Source: Excoecaria cochinchinensis
Taxonomy: Eukaryota > Streptophyta > Magnoliopsida > Malpighiales > Euphorbiaceae
Reading direction: 5' to 3'
Length of the DNA stretch: 64,000 nucleotides
NCBI GenBank assembly: GCA_947683425.1
Contig: CANTUQ010000073.1
Span: 14,303,001 to 14,367,000 of the forward strand
The notes beneath the pieces were generated by a model that had not been told where the DNA came from, did not search any database, and saw only the letters and a program-made list of their open reading frames with translations. This document shows positions 31,424-41,764 of the stretch, in pieces; the stretch's first letter is position 1; every line of letters starts with the position of its first letter. The position numbers and the translations under genes are program-made.

Positions 31424-33107
31424 ACAGCGCCGATGGCTTGAGTTGTTCAAGGATTATGACTGCATTGTGGATTACCATCCTGTTAAGGCCAATGTAGTGG
31501 CAGATGCTTTGAGTCGAAAGTCAGTTTCAGGTTTGTTCTTGAGACGATTTATATGGAGATTTGATTCAGATGGGGCTTTGGTCGCCCAGTTGAGAGTGAG
31601 GCCTACTTTGAGACAGAGGATTGTAGATGCTCAAAAGGATGATGAGAGGTTGCAGCGGGTTTTGTAAGAGGTTCGATCTGGTAAGCAGTCAGAGTTCTCA
31701 GTTCTGGATGAGGTGCTGATGTATAGGAATCGTTTGTGCGTGCCCGAAAATGATGAGTTAAGGAAACAGCTTTTAGGTGAGGCGCACATTACGGTTTTCA
31801 CCATGCATCCCAGTGGTGATAAGATGTATCGGGACATGAAGTAGTTCTATTGGTGGTCTGGTATGAAGAGAGATATTCTAGATTTTGTGTCTAAGTGCTT
31901 GACTTGTTAGCAGGTAAAGGCTGAGCATCAAGTTCCTTCGGGATTGCTCACTCCTTTATCCGTTCCTGAGTGGAAATGGGATGATATCGCTATGGACTTT
32001 GTATCTGGTTTGCCTTTGACTCAGAAGAAGCATGACTCAGTTTGGGTGATAGTGGATCAGCTTATGAAATCAGCTCATTTTCTGCCAGTTAGAGTGGATT
32101 ATCCGATGGATAAGTTAGCCAGTATCTATGTGGATGAGGTAGTCAGATTGCATGGAGTGCCATTATCTATAGTGTCAGATCAGGACCCAAGGTTCACTTC
32201 GAAGTTTTGGAAAGAATTGCAAAGAGCTTTGGGTACCAAGTTGAATTTCAGCACGGCATTTCATCCGCAGATAGATGGTTAGTCAAAGAGGGTTATTTAG
32301 ATTCTGGAGGACATGTTGAGGGCTTGTGCATTGGATTTTTCGAGTAGTTGGGATAGATTTGTGCAGTTGATGGAGTTTGCCTACAACAACAGTTATCAGT
32401 CGAGCATCTGTATGTCAACGTATGAGACTTTGTATGGTCGATAGTGTAGGACTCCGGTATGTTGGACTGAGTTATATAAGCATTCAGTTATTACGCCAGA
32501 GTTGGTTAGGGATACAGAGGAAAAGATCAGAGTTGTGCAACGAAATTTGAAAGCGGCTAAAGATCGATAGAAATCCTATGCTAACCTTAAAAGGAAGGAT
32601 GTGCAATTTGAAGTCGGGGACAAAGTTTTCCTTAAGGTTTCTCCTTGGAGAAAAGTGTTTCGATTTGGTAAGAAAGGTAAGCTTAGTCCTCTATTTATTG
32701 GACCGTATGAGGTGTTATCTAAGGTTGGTCCGGTAGCCTATAAGTTGGCTTTACCGATGGAGTTGGCGAAGTTGCACGATGTATTTCATGTTTCTATGCT
32801 TCGTCGGTATAGATCAGATCCTTCACATGTGTTGTCGGTTCAGGATGTGTAAGTGCAGCCAGATTATTTATATGACGAGGAACCGAAGGCCATTTTAGCT
32901 CGTGAAGTAAGACAATTGAGGAATAAGCAAGTCCCTTTGGTCAAAGTGTTATGGTATCATCATGGGGTTGAAGAAGCGATTTGGGAACCAGAGGCGACCA
33001 TGAGGGCTCAGTATCCGCATTTGTTCAGTTCAGGTGAGAATTTCGAGGACGAAATTCTTATTAGTAGGGGAGAGTTATCACACCCCATTTGCCCCCTAAA
33101 AGTTTGA
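31424..33107 (+). pseudogene. CR-2 RNase H end, integrase and chromodomain, many stops
   Basis: Begins with the [14 protein letters not shown] region that follows directly on the piece ending at 29311. Frame is constant to 33107. Seen: integrase zinc region (HPSGDKMYRDMK, stop, FYWW), AMDFVSGLPLTQKKHDS with the first Asp, VSDQDPRFTSKFWKEL with the second Asp kept, DPRF region, [12 protein letters not shown] and the chromodomain (VKVLWYHHGVEEAIWEPE). Stops at 31665, 31842, 31908, 32280, 32298, 32442, 32568 and 32850; six of these TAGs are CAG in the sister copies. The frame overlaps the first 32 bases of the 3' LTR. Confidence 0.88.
33064..33075 (+). other. CR-2 polypurine tract
   Basis: GTAGGGGAGAGT immediately upstream of the 3' LTR. 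Confidence 0.82.
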
Positions 33108-33588
33108 GCCATGTTTGTGCATGTGCATTGAGTGTGTTTTGTCATGTGACAAGGGTATTTTGGGAAAATTGCATGTTTTTGGGCTTTGATATAGTGTGGA
33201 TGCCTATATGATTTTAGGGTGTGAATTACTTGGGTTGCATTTGGGTGTGTTGCTCACATGTTTGTAGGATGTGAGTGAGTTGTGTTTGTGTGTTTTACTC
33301 ACACCTTGGTAGGGTGTGCCTAAGTTGGGAGAGTCTTGTGTGTGTTTGATGTGGGCTTGTGGGGTGTGAGTTATTAAGACCCACCAATAGTAGTGTGCCA
33401 TGTGGAAAGGGGAAGGTGTATTATTGAGGAAAGAGAAAGAGAAGAGCAAAAATCTGCTCTCTCATTCCCGTTCTCCCCTTCTCTTCTCTTTTGCTTTCCC
33501 TTCTACTTCCTCTTCCTCTTCCTCACCTTGGCTCACTCCTTTTGGGTTGGATTATTGGTGGATCTTGGTAATTTTAAGAGGTTTATTG

Positions 33589-33703
33589 GTAAGTTTTGCT
33601 GCGTTTTATTCTTGTTCTTCTTCATCTTCATCTTTTCCATGTTTTTGGGTTAGGGTTTAACTTAGAGTTTGCTGCTTGTTGCATTATTGGGTTTGGTTGT
33701 TAG
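33589..33703 (+). other. Intron-like segment in the CR-2 3' LTR
   Basis: GTAAGTTTTG to GGTTGTTAG, 115 bp, ten bases shorter than the 5' LTR copy through a loss in its CTTCTT tract. Confidence 0.42.
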
Positions 33704-34176
33704 TTGAGCCTCCTCATGATCCCAAAGGGAAGGAGAAGGCATCGGGAAGTGGCACTAAGTGATTTGGAGCATAGGAGTTCAGGTTTGGGAGTTATTGTGT
33801 TTGATGCATTTTTTGGGTTTTGCATGTTTGGTTGAATTTCTGGAAAATTTGGTGTTTTTGATGTTTATGGTGGTTGATATGTTATGGGTTTTGATTTAGA
33901 TGATTCATGAAGCCTTGAATGTGAGTTATTGAACCCAAATGTCCATTTGACTGAGATGATGAATGAATAGTACTGAGATTTAAATTGTGTAAATTGATAT
34001 TGTTATTGGCATGATTTAATTGGAATTCTTGGTAGAAGTGTTGTGTTTTATGATGTTAATGATGTGTGGGTTACTGGAGATGAGGTAAGTTGATGCTTGA
34101 GTTGAGATTTGAGGTTTGGGTGTGGTGGAGGTGAATTTTCTGCAGATTTCCCGTGTAAGAGCTGGAAATCACGACT

Positions 34177-34492
34177 CTGTCGCGAGCGCGACATTGTCGC
34201 GACAGAGCGCCGTGAAAGCAGCTCTCGCACACGTCCGAGCTCCCTGCCGAGCAGAGCAGCAGAGCCTCTGTCATGAGCACGACGGATCAGGCTGGCAGCT
34301 CACTGTCACGAGCGTGACAGAGCACTCGGCTGCCGAGCTGTCTTCGGTGATCCTCTATTGCGAGCACGACGGATCAGGCTGGCAGCTCACTGTCGTGAGC
34401 ACGACAGTGAGTTGTATTTGATCCCCACGAGATCACGAAGATTGCCATGATTGCGACCTGAGGCAAGTTCACCTCTGTCGCGAGCGCGACAG
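34177..34492 (+). repeat. GC-rich palindrome cluster, CR-2 3' LTR
   Basis: Series of CTGTCGCGAGCGCGACAG-like sites in varied states of decay, for example CTGTCATGAGCACGACGG and CTGTCACGAGCGTGACAG, both explained by CpG transitions. Confidence 0.75.
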
Positions 34493-35632
34493 TGACCTCT
34501 TCATGCCCTATTTTTCCGATTTTGCCTTCTCTTCTTAAATGAATTTCAAATGGGTTCTTCATGAATTTTTACCTCTATATGCTATATAATATGCTTATTT
34601 ATATGTGCAATATTATGAATCCTTCATGATAAATGATATGCTATGATTTGGAATTTGAATTGTATTACATGACCTGCAAGAGTCAGTTTAGTGGATAGTT
34701 AGGCATGCCTAATAGAGTCTTTTAGCTGCAGCCCTCCATTCTATTTGGATCCCGATCAGATCCCCGTTTGGATCCTCATGCTCCTTGAAAAGTTTTGGAT
34801 CTTGTTTAAGGTCCCCTCTGTAAAATGTTTTGAATGTGATAAATTAAATGGTTTTCGATTCGTACCCGTAAGGTACCGTCACTATTCGATTCGTACCCGT
34901 AAGGTACCATCACTGTTTACTCGTTATCCACTATTGTGAGTCAGCAGGTGCTTTGTTTGGTTTGTTCTGCTTTGAATGATTACAAGATTTTGATATCCGA
35001 ATGAGTATGATGATACGTACGAGCTATCAATTTATATGTATATGAATGTGGATATGAGCTTCTGAATGTATGTCGTTATTATGCAAGCATGATAATATAT
35101 CTGACATGATTATCTGCATATGTCATATCGTATGTGTTATGCTTTGACGACCATTGTGAATGGCCATCCACTCTTTTATTGTGTGTTTCCCCACTAAGCG
35201 TTATCGCTTAGCACGGTGTTTTATCCGTGCAGGTGCGAAAGGCGTTTTTGCTTTGGAAAAGTCACCGCCAGTCAAGCCTACACAGAGGGATTAGTGTTAG
35301 GGCTTATTTTTGTAGTATTTCTGATGATTCTTTTTGTAATAGAACTCTCATTGTATCAATATTTTTGTAAGCTTTTGCTCTATATGTTTTGGATATGTAA
35401 TTATTTTGTATTAGCATTTGATTAGAACATTATTGTAATGAATGTTGTTATGTTAATGTATGATTATGTTGATGTTTCTCAAAGTTTTAATTTCAGTTGT
35501 ATTTCTGTATGTTTATAATGTATGAATGTATGCTTTATATCGATCTATTTGGTGTGACACCCCTGCTTCTACGGCATCTCACTCCGATTCGGATGGATTC
35601 GCCTTCGTTTGGGTAGGGGATGTTACATGAGT

Positions 35633-35945
35633 CGTGCTCGGTGTCACGACTCGTGCACGATGTCATGACTCGTGACACTTGTTGCACGAGACGTGCCAGC
35701 CCTCATGAGAGGGAGCTTCACGAGTCGTGCCAGCCTTCACAACTCGTGAAGGAGCTTCACGAGTTGTGCTAGCCTTCATGACTCGTGAAGGAGCCAAAGA
35801 AAATCATGCCCAGCTAATGTCCATAGAGCAATTACACGGCGGTATGGAATTCCTTGCCGCCGTGTGGCTCGACGGACCAGCAAAGATCACCAATCCAGAA
35901 AGCGTTTACACGGCGGTATGAAAGTCCCTATAGCGTTGTAAAACA
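35633..35945 (-). repeat. Palindrome cluster of CR-1 (CACGAGTCGTG and ACACGGCGGTA types)
   Basis: At least six imperfect CACGAGTCGTG or TCACGACTCGTGA dyads alternate with CCAGCC spacers, followed by two ACACGGCGGTATG copies. Its other half, with TACCGCCGTGTA partners, lies at 6370-6500. Sequence differs from the CR-2/3/5 palindromes but the place in the LTR is the same. Confidence 0.7.
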
Positions 35946-36529
35946 ACTAAAACCCAGAAACATGCTAGAAATCATGAACAGCCAAACTCAAAACATGCTT
36001 ATAATCATAACAACTCAATTTGATTCAAAACTCCATCAATAAGGCATCTCTACTCACATCAAGCAAAACTCATAACATATGGACCAACATGAACATCACT
36101 AACCACATAATTTCTAGTAAATCAAATCAAAGTACACAATCATGCATTGCATCAAAACCACAACAATCCTAAACCTGGAATCCTTTGCTCCAATTAAAAA
36201 GCACCACTCCCATTAGCCTTCTCTTTGCCCTTAGGTTCTTGAGGAGGCACCACTGATCAAGAACACCCATAAACACACAACAATCAAAACCCTAACTCAA
36301 AGCACACACTAATAAAAATGAAATGAAGAAGAAAGAAGAAGAAGAGACTAACTAAACTCACCAACTAACACTTGAGTCAATCAATTTCCACCAATAAACT
36401 CAACCAAAGTGAGATGGATCAGGATAGAACAAGAAGAAAAAGAAGAAGAAGGGAAGAGGAAATGGCGTAAGGAGGAGAGAACGAGAGAACAAGGCAGCTA
36501 AATGCTGCTCTCTCTTTCTCTCTCCTTGC

Positions 36530-36537
36530 TATTTATA
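36530..36537 (-). promoter_or_regulatory. TATA box of the CR-1 5' LTR
   Basis: Minus strand GTATAAATAGCAAGG, the same as in the 3' LTR. About 260 bases into the LTR. Confidence 0.6.
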
Positions 36538-36794
36538 CTCCTCCCTAATGCGCTTACCACATGTCATCTTGCCATTGGTGGAATTTAATCACTCACACCC
36601 TACAATCAAACTCTACACAACACCCAAGTCTAACTATACTAACACATACACTAATTCCCTACATGCAACCACACTCAAACAAAACTCATAATTCATGCAT
36701 AAAACTCAATTTAAAATAACACATGCCAAATCACACACATACACTCTTGCACACATAATGACTCAAACTACTAGGGGGAAAACGGGGTGTTACA

Positions 36795-37386
36795 AGCTTC
36801 TGCAACTTACCAACATATATACATACACAATACAAAACACAATTAACATCTTGAACTGAAATCTAAACAGAATGAAGAAGAAGGAGAAGAAATACTTGAC
36901 TTAAACTTACCTTTACAATTTACTATTTGATCCTTCTAATCTATGCAACTCAATTCTTAACAAATAAGTGAAAGAATGAAGGAACAAGGAGACAAAAACA
37001 GAGGAAAGAGGGAGCAGAATGGAGAGAAGGGTTGGACATGAAGAAGAACAAAAGCCAGATTTTTCCACTCACTTTCTCCCTCCATAACCATATATATGCA
37101 TGCAATTGGCTACGTGACAAACTCTTGGCAAGACACATGGAATTCCACTCAATTCAACTTGACACATGGATTCCACTAATTCAAGATTAAGGTTAATTAA
37201 TCTTAATCCTCCACTTACACTAATCATGCACTATTACACTTTGGTCACTATAATACTTTATTTTCTTGCAATTAAGTCCCTAATTTCTAATTTTCAATTA
37301 AATCCAAATTTGTAAACTCTAATTAACACTCACTTCATTACACTAATTATGTTCAATACTCCTAGAGTCAATCTCAGGCTGTTACA
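36795..37386 (-). mobile_element. LTR-F: fragment of another LTR, interrupted by CR-1
   Basis: On the minus strand starts TGTAACAGCCTGAGATTG at 37386 and has a TATATATGG box near 37087-37096, followed by a purine-rich leader. This is the promoter half of an LTR; it stops where CR-1 begins. Unlike the CR families in sequence. The boundary with the LINE at 37387 is inferred from the TGTAACA end. Confidence 0.55.
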
Positions 37387-38198
37387 GATATGCCATGATT
37401 TAATGGAAAAATTTAGAGGCAAAAGGGATGGGTTCTCGGTAGAGCAGTTCTCAAAAGCGGAGAGGGAATATGCTAAAGTTCTCAAACTGCAAGAAGATTT
37501 TTGAAGGCAAAGGGAAAAATTGTTTTCGTTGTAGGAAGGAGACTCCAATACTAAGTACTTTCATTCGTATGCTTCTGCTCGAAAAAAATGAATAATGTAT
37601 CGCAATTGAAAAAATCTTTGGGTAGATGGTATGGGTGGGGCTCGGGATTGGAAAATTTAATTTTTGATTATTTTCAAGATACTTTTAAGAGCAATGGGTG
37701 TAGGATGGAGGATATATTTTCCAAGGTTATGCCTAGAGTTACTATGGAACAGAATGAAGAACTTACATAGATTTCAATGAAGCAGAGGTAAAAGCAGTGT
37801 GTTTTGCAATGCACCCAGATAAGAGCCTTGGACTAGATGTTAACCCGGCATTTTATCAGAGATTTTGGAATATTGCAGGTTCAGATGTGACTAAAGTTTG
37901 TTTTTCAATTTTGAATTGTTGTGAGCTTCCAACTAATCTTAATAATACTATAATTGTTTTGATCCCCAAAAAAATTGTGGAACTGATAACTGATATGAGA
38001 CCAATTTCTTTGTGCAATGTCTTATTTAAGATTATTTCTAAGATGTTAGCTAACAGATTGAAGCAATTTTTTCCACTTGTTATTTCAGCGTCACAGAGTG
38101 CTTTTATTCCTTAGCATCTTATTATAGATAATATCATTGTGGCTTATGAAGCTATTCATAATTTGAAATGTAGGAGGCAAGGGAAGAAAGGTAGGGCA
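37387..38198 (+). pseudogene. LINE (non-LTR retrotransposon) reverse transcriptase fragment
   Basis: Encodes parts of the LINE ORF2 protein between endonuclease and the RT catalytic core. Seen: a degenerate FWRQREKL...EGDSNTKYFHSYASARKK stretch (37480-37590, with a stop), then MHPDKSLGLDVNPAFYQRFW (relatives have DKSPGPDG) near 37806-37866 and IVLIPKK...DMRPISLCNVLFKIISKMLANRLK near 37951-38070, ending QSAFIP, stop, LIIDN. Frame changes between 37770 and 37797. No endonuclease, FADD catalytic motif or poly(A) tail remains. Cut at the left by LTR-F and at the right near 38198. Confidence 0.88.
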
Positions 38199-38255
38199 TG
38201 TAAGGCCCCAAAGTATACCTTAGTAGGATTGGAACATGATATGCATGTTAATATG
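38199..38255 (+). mobile_element. Possible 57-bp scrap of another LTR
   Basis: After GGCA the LINE homology stops and TGTAAGGCCCCAAAGTATACC begins, which looks like an LTR start. TAT-A follows at 38256 after ATATG. Too short to classify. Confidence 0.25.
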
Positions 38256-39237
38256 TGTAGACACCGGGTCCCGAGGCGGTCCAAGATCAGGATTACCCGA
38301 TGATGAAAATGATTCTTGCCGCAAGCAAAGGTATCAAAAATGATGTTTTCCTTGTCAAAAATCTCTTTTGTTCCTCTAAAAATTTTAATCCAAAAATTTG
38401 CATTTTTACTCCTATTTTTATTCCTTTTATTTTTTTATTTTTTGTTTTTTATTTTTTATTTTGCCGTGCGATTGGCGTGTCGCGCGTGCGGGCATTCTTG
38501 CCCTTTCGTGCTGTCGTTTTCACCTGCGTTTTCTTGGTCAATTTTTCCATATCTGTTATATTTGTTTCATGTTTTAATGATATTTTTGGTTACTGAGATG
38601 AAAAAAGGGCATTATGTCTCTTCCCATTTTGGGGCAAGACAGGGAAACAAAAGGTTCATTTTATTTTCATTTGAGGAGGAGATAAAATTTTGATAAGCAA
38701 AAAAAAGGGGGTTTTCTCTCAACTGGAAAAAAGCAAGTGTGGGTTTTTTGAAGAAAGTCTTTAGGATTTTCAAGTTTCTAACTTTTCTCTTCTTCTTTTT
38801 CTTCGGAATATTTTTCATTCGGGGATTGATCTAAGGAAGGAAAATCAATTTCCTTTGTCTCGGATTACCCTACCAAAAATATTTTCTTGAGCTCATTTAT
38901 TTAAAAGCACAGATTTTTATATTTTATTTGGGTGTTTATCACCGTAAATTCGGCAAGGAGGACGAATCAAGACATCGTTTTTTTCGATCTATAAATTCTG
39001 AGGGTAAGCATTTTTGGACCCGTTCTCTTTTATTTTTGTATATCATTTATTATTGTTAATATTATTATTTTCATGTTGTTATTATCATGTCTATCATTTA
39101 TTTCTAGCATTTTAATATGATTATTATTATCGTTGATTTGTTATTTGTTGTTCTAATTTGACTTCTTCGTGATGCCTGTTGCTATTATTATTATTATTGT
39201 TGTTAATTTGATACTGTTGTCGTTATCATGCATTTGC

Positions 39238-39338
<101 letters not shown>

Positions 39339-39548
39339 CGCATCTACTACTACTGTTATTATTATTAATATTATCATTATACCATGGTTACTCTACTACT
39401 ATTATTATTGTTATTATTGTTATTATCATTATTATTATTATTACTGTTAGAATTATTATTATTTTATGTTATTGTTATTATTAGTGTTATTACTTCATGT
39501 CTATTTTATATTACCATTATTATTGTTATTATTTTTGTTGTGCTGTGA

Positions 39549-39597
<49 letters not shown>

Positions 39598-39619
39598 GTT
39601 GTTGTTGTTGTTGTTGTTA
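39549..39619 (+). repeat. (TTA)n then (GTT)n compound microsatellite
   Basis: About sixteen TTA units followed by about eight GTT units. Confidence 0.95.
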
Positions 39620-40829
39620 TCATAATTTTATTATTGTTATTGCTATTGCTTTGATATTAACTTTTAGTATTATTACTAAGCTTTTGCATGACTTATTTTT
39701 AGTTCTCTTTGCATGAAAATCATTTGTATGTTGCATTAACGTGTCCTATATTTATTTTGCCTTTACTTGATTAATTTTGTTTAGAATTATTACTAATATT
39801 TTTAATATTATTTTTCTGTCTGAGATTTAATTTGAGTCGCATTGTGTGAGCATTTTCATGACCTCCCGGGTGGGTCACAACGCGTAGGAGACCGCATTGT
39901 TTGGTGAGACCTTTCCTATTCCCTCTCCTTGTGTTGTATTTGTTTACAAGTAAATATTTTATTTATTCACAAGTGAGATAAAAAATCACAAAAATACTTT
40001 TATAATTAAATTAGAATTTTTACTAATAAAGTTGGGACCAATGTCCCTCATTTTAGCCGAGTAATGTAAAATGTTACAATAAAACGAAGAGTTAATTTTC
40101 TCCAAAATGAGATCACTCATCCCAGTTTTTGAACTAACGATCAGCACAATTCTTTGAGCCCTCTTTAAATAAGCGCGAAGGAACCAATGTTCCTAAACCA
40201 AACAAATGTCCTGATTTATGTATGTTTTTCTTATATTTGACTTCATTTGTTTATGTTAAATTTATATTCATATATTTCCCTTTGGGCCCTTGTAATTAAT
40301 TTTGGGGCAACATTATTTAATTTCCATTTGGGATTGTATTCCGTCCCAATTCACATTTTTAATCTTCTTTTATTGGGGTTGTATTCTGCCCCAATTTCCC
40401 TTGTAATTGTGTGCTGGATGTGTTTACTGCTTTCCTTTATTACTTTATTTATTGCTTTTGAGTGCTTGTAGTGCGCTTTAATTACATGCATAAATCGTGT
40501 GAGATAAGAGGCAGAATTTTAGGAAATTAAAGACTCATTTATAATTAACCAAAACATAAATAAGAGTGAAGTCCCGAACACCAATCTCTGGTTTAGACCA
40601 ATAGAGGTTAGAGACCTTTCCCAATTTCTTGTAAATTGGATGGCGACTCCAAAATACCTCAAAGGTGCCTAAAAGCGTCATGAGGCTAGATGATCCTTTC
40701 CAATGCTCTATTAGGAAGGTGGCATCCAAAATGTCTCATGGCACCCAAGATTAAAAGATGCGAACCAATCCCTCGAGCCCTAAAAGCGGGTTCAATGAGG
40801 GCCTTTGCTAGGTTCGGCGCGTGTCACAG

Positions 40830-40848
40830 TGGCGACTCCACTGGAGAC
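40830..40848 (+). other. TAT-A primer binding site
   Basis: TGGCGACTCCACTGGAGAC one base after the LTR. The same site follows the TAT-B and TAT-C LTRs. From memory, Ogre-type elements use a tRNA-Arg primer of this kind; I cannot confirm the tRNA here. Confidence 0.7.
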
Positions 40849-41764
40849 TATTTGTGACTTTGCTCTGAAAGTATTTTGGTTAAAATGTATAATTGAGTTT
40901 TTAAAACCTAAAATTCTATCACTTCTCCAAACTTGCATTGTATACATTAGAGCCTTAGAATTATGTTAGTTGGTCTCCTATCTTACCCCGGTGCATTCCC
41001 GAAGCACGGCCCTACTTTTACTCATTGTAAGGAAGTGTTAGGGATAGTCACCAGCCCAAGCCTCGTACTATTAAAAGTATATAAAATGGAGACCCAATTG
41101 GTCACTATGCTCGTGATAAGCTAGACCCGTTGGCAGGGACCATGCTTGGGTAGCCCTAAAGTATCATCACCATTGACCAAAGCCCATGTAATGACAAGTA
41201 GAAACTTTCACTAGGTGATATGCTCCTTAATACGATGCTTGTGATGTGGGCCATTGCATATCAAACAAAATCAAACGAATTAAGTGGTTTCTTATCAAAG
41301 GCTTCTATGCCCCGGTAGGCCCATCTTGATAAGATTGAAATGTTTGAATACGTAATGGCCAAAACTCATACGAATGAGCATTAGATGAGAGATGTTATGC
41401 TGCCAGTTTTTCACCGTGCACTACGCGCGTTCATAGGGTCCCCTGTTGACCCATGGTCTAAGCCCACCTAGGGAAGAGACCGTATTACCCCGTGTGTGGG
41501 AGAAATAAGGTTGGGAGGATCTGTTTGCTTGCATGTGATTGTAGATACTGCACCAATACGACCATGCATCTTTAATGCTATCCATGCATCATGCTAACAA
41601 ACTGGATTTTTTCAGCCATCATAGATCCATTCGAGTGGTCCAGGGATCGTAATGGAAGATTAGTCAAAAATCCAATAGCTGGGCTATCAGGATTAACGCT
41701 TACGTCGGGTTCAGATTGGGATAGAAACTCAGACTCTTCTTCAGAACAATCCTCTGGGTCAGTG
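40849..41764 (+). other. TAT-A leader, conserved and non-coding
   Basis: About 0.9 kb. The segment 40985-41160 (CCCCGGTGCATTCCCGAAGC, then AGTCACCAGCCCAAGCCTCGTAC) matches the TAT-B and TAT-C leaders better than their LTRs match each other. Near the end CTAAC (41594-41598), a T tract and CAG (41613-41615) look like a branch point and 3' splice site. Confidence 0.6.

Larger units (their letters stand above)
6501..35627 (+). mobile_element. CR-2: Ty3/gypsy chromovirus (Tekay/Del-like) carrying three insertions
   Basis: Plus-strand element: 5' LTR (6501-6689 plus 15936-18324), primer site (18331-18342), gag, PR, RT/RNase H, integrase, chromodomain, polypurine tract (33064-33075) and 3' LTR (33076-35627). 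It sits in the CR-1 5' LTR with a 5-bp duplication that differs at one base. COP-1 entered its 5' LTR, CR-3 its gag/protease junction and SOLO-1 its RNase H region. Removing CR-3 and SOLO-1 with one duplication copy each restores the reading direction exactly. SOLO-1 plus duplication is 2112 bases and CR-3 plus duplication 7971, both multiples of three. Pol stays in one frame with at least twelve stops, so the element decayed mainly by point mutation. Confidence 0.9.
33076..35627 (+). repeat. CR-2 3' LTR (2552 bp)
   Basis: Starts TATCACACCCC (TGTCACACCCC in the 5' copy) and ends GGGGATGTTACA. Complete copy of this LTR type: intron-like segment 33589-33703, palindrome cluster 34177-34492, TTAGGCATGCCTAA 34699-34712, duplicated GTACC repeat about 34857-34920, CTAAGCGTTATCGCTTAG 35194-35211. 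It also preserves the empty site for COP-1 at 33257-33273. Confidence 0.92.
1..36794 (-). mobile_element. CR-1: Ty3/gypsy chromovirus (Tekay/Del-like), host of the left nest
   Basis: LTR retrotransposon on the minus strand. Seen in order on that strand: 5' LTR (36794 to 5325, split by CR-2), tRNA-iMet primer site (5307-5319), gag, protease, RT/RNase H, integrase with C-terminal chromodomain, polypurine tract (669-680) and 3' LTR (668 leftwards, leaving the window). The domain order PR-RT-RH-INT-chromodomain and the phrase [10 protein letters not shown] before the chromodomain are typical of Tekay/Del chromoviruses. CR-2 with its own passengers (6501-35627) sits in the 5' LTR. The right flank, 36795 onward, is LTR-F, so CR-1 landed inside another LTR. 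Its own target duplication cannot be tested because the left end is outside the window. Frameshifts and stops in gag, PR and INT make it non-autonomous. Confidence 0.88.
35633..36794 (-). repeat. CR-1 5' LTR, U3-side part (second piece)
   Basis: Continues the CR-1 LTR after the CR-2 insertion and second duplication copy (35628-35632). On the minus strand the LTR starts TGTAACACCCCGTTTTCC at 36794. Contains the TATA box (36530-36537), a donor GTGAGT (36356-36361) with a mutated acceptor near 36269, and the dense CACGAGTCGTG/CACGACTCGTG repeat cluster (35633-35775) plus GGCGGTA repeats (35836-35945). CR-2 landed at the inner edge of this cluster. Confidence 0.87.

Noticed and set aside
38316..38693. 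Two overlapping ORFs of 98 and 125 codons in the TAT-A LTR
   Set aside because: T-rich LTR sequence giving Phe/Leu runs; no conserved counterpart in TAT-B.
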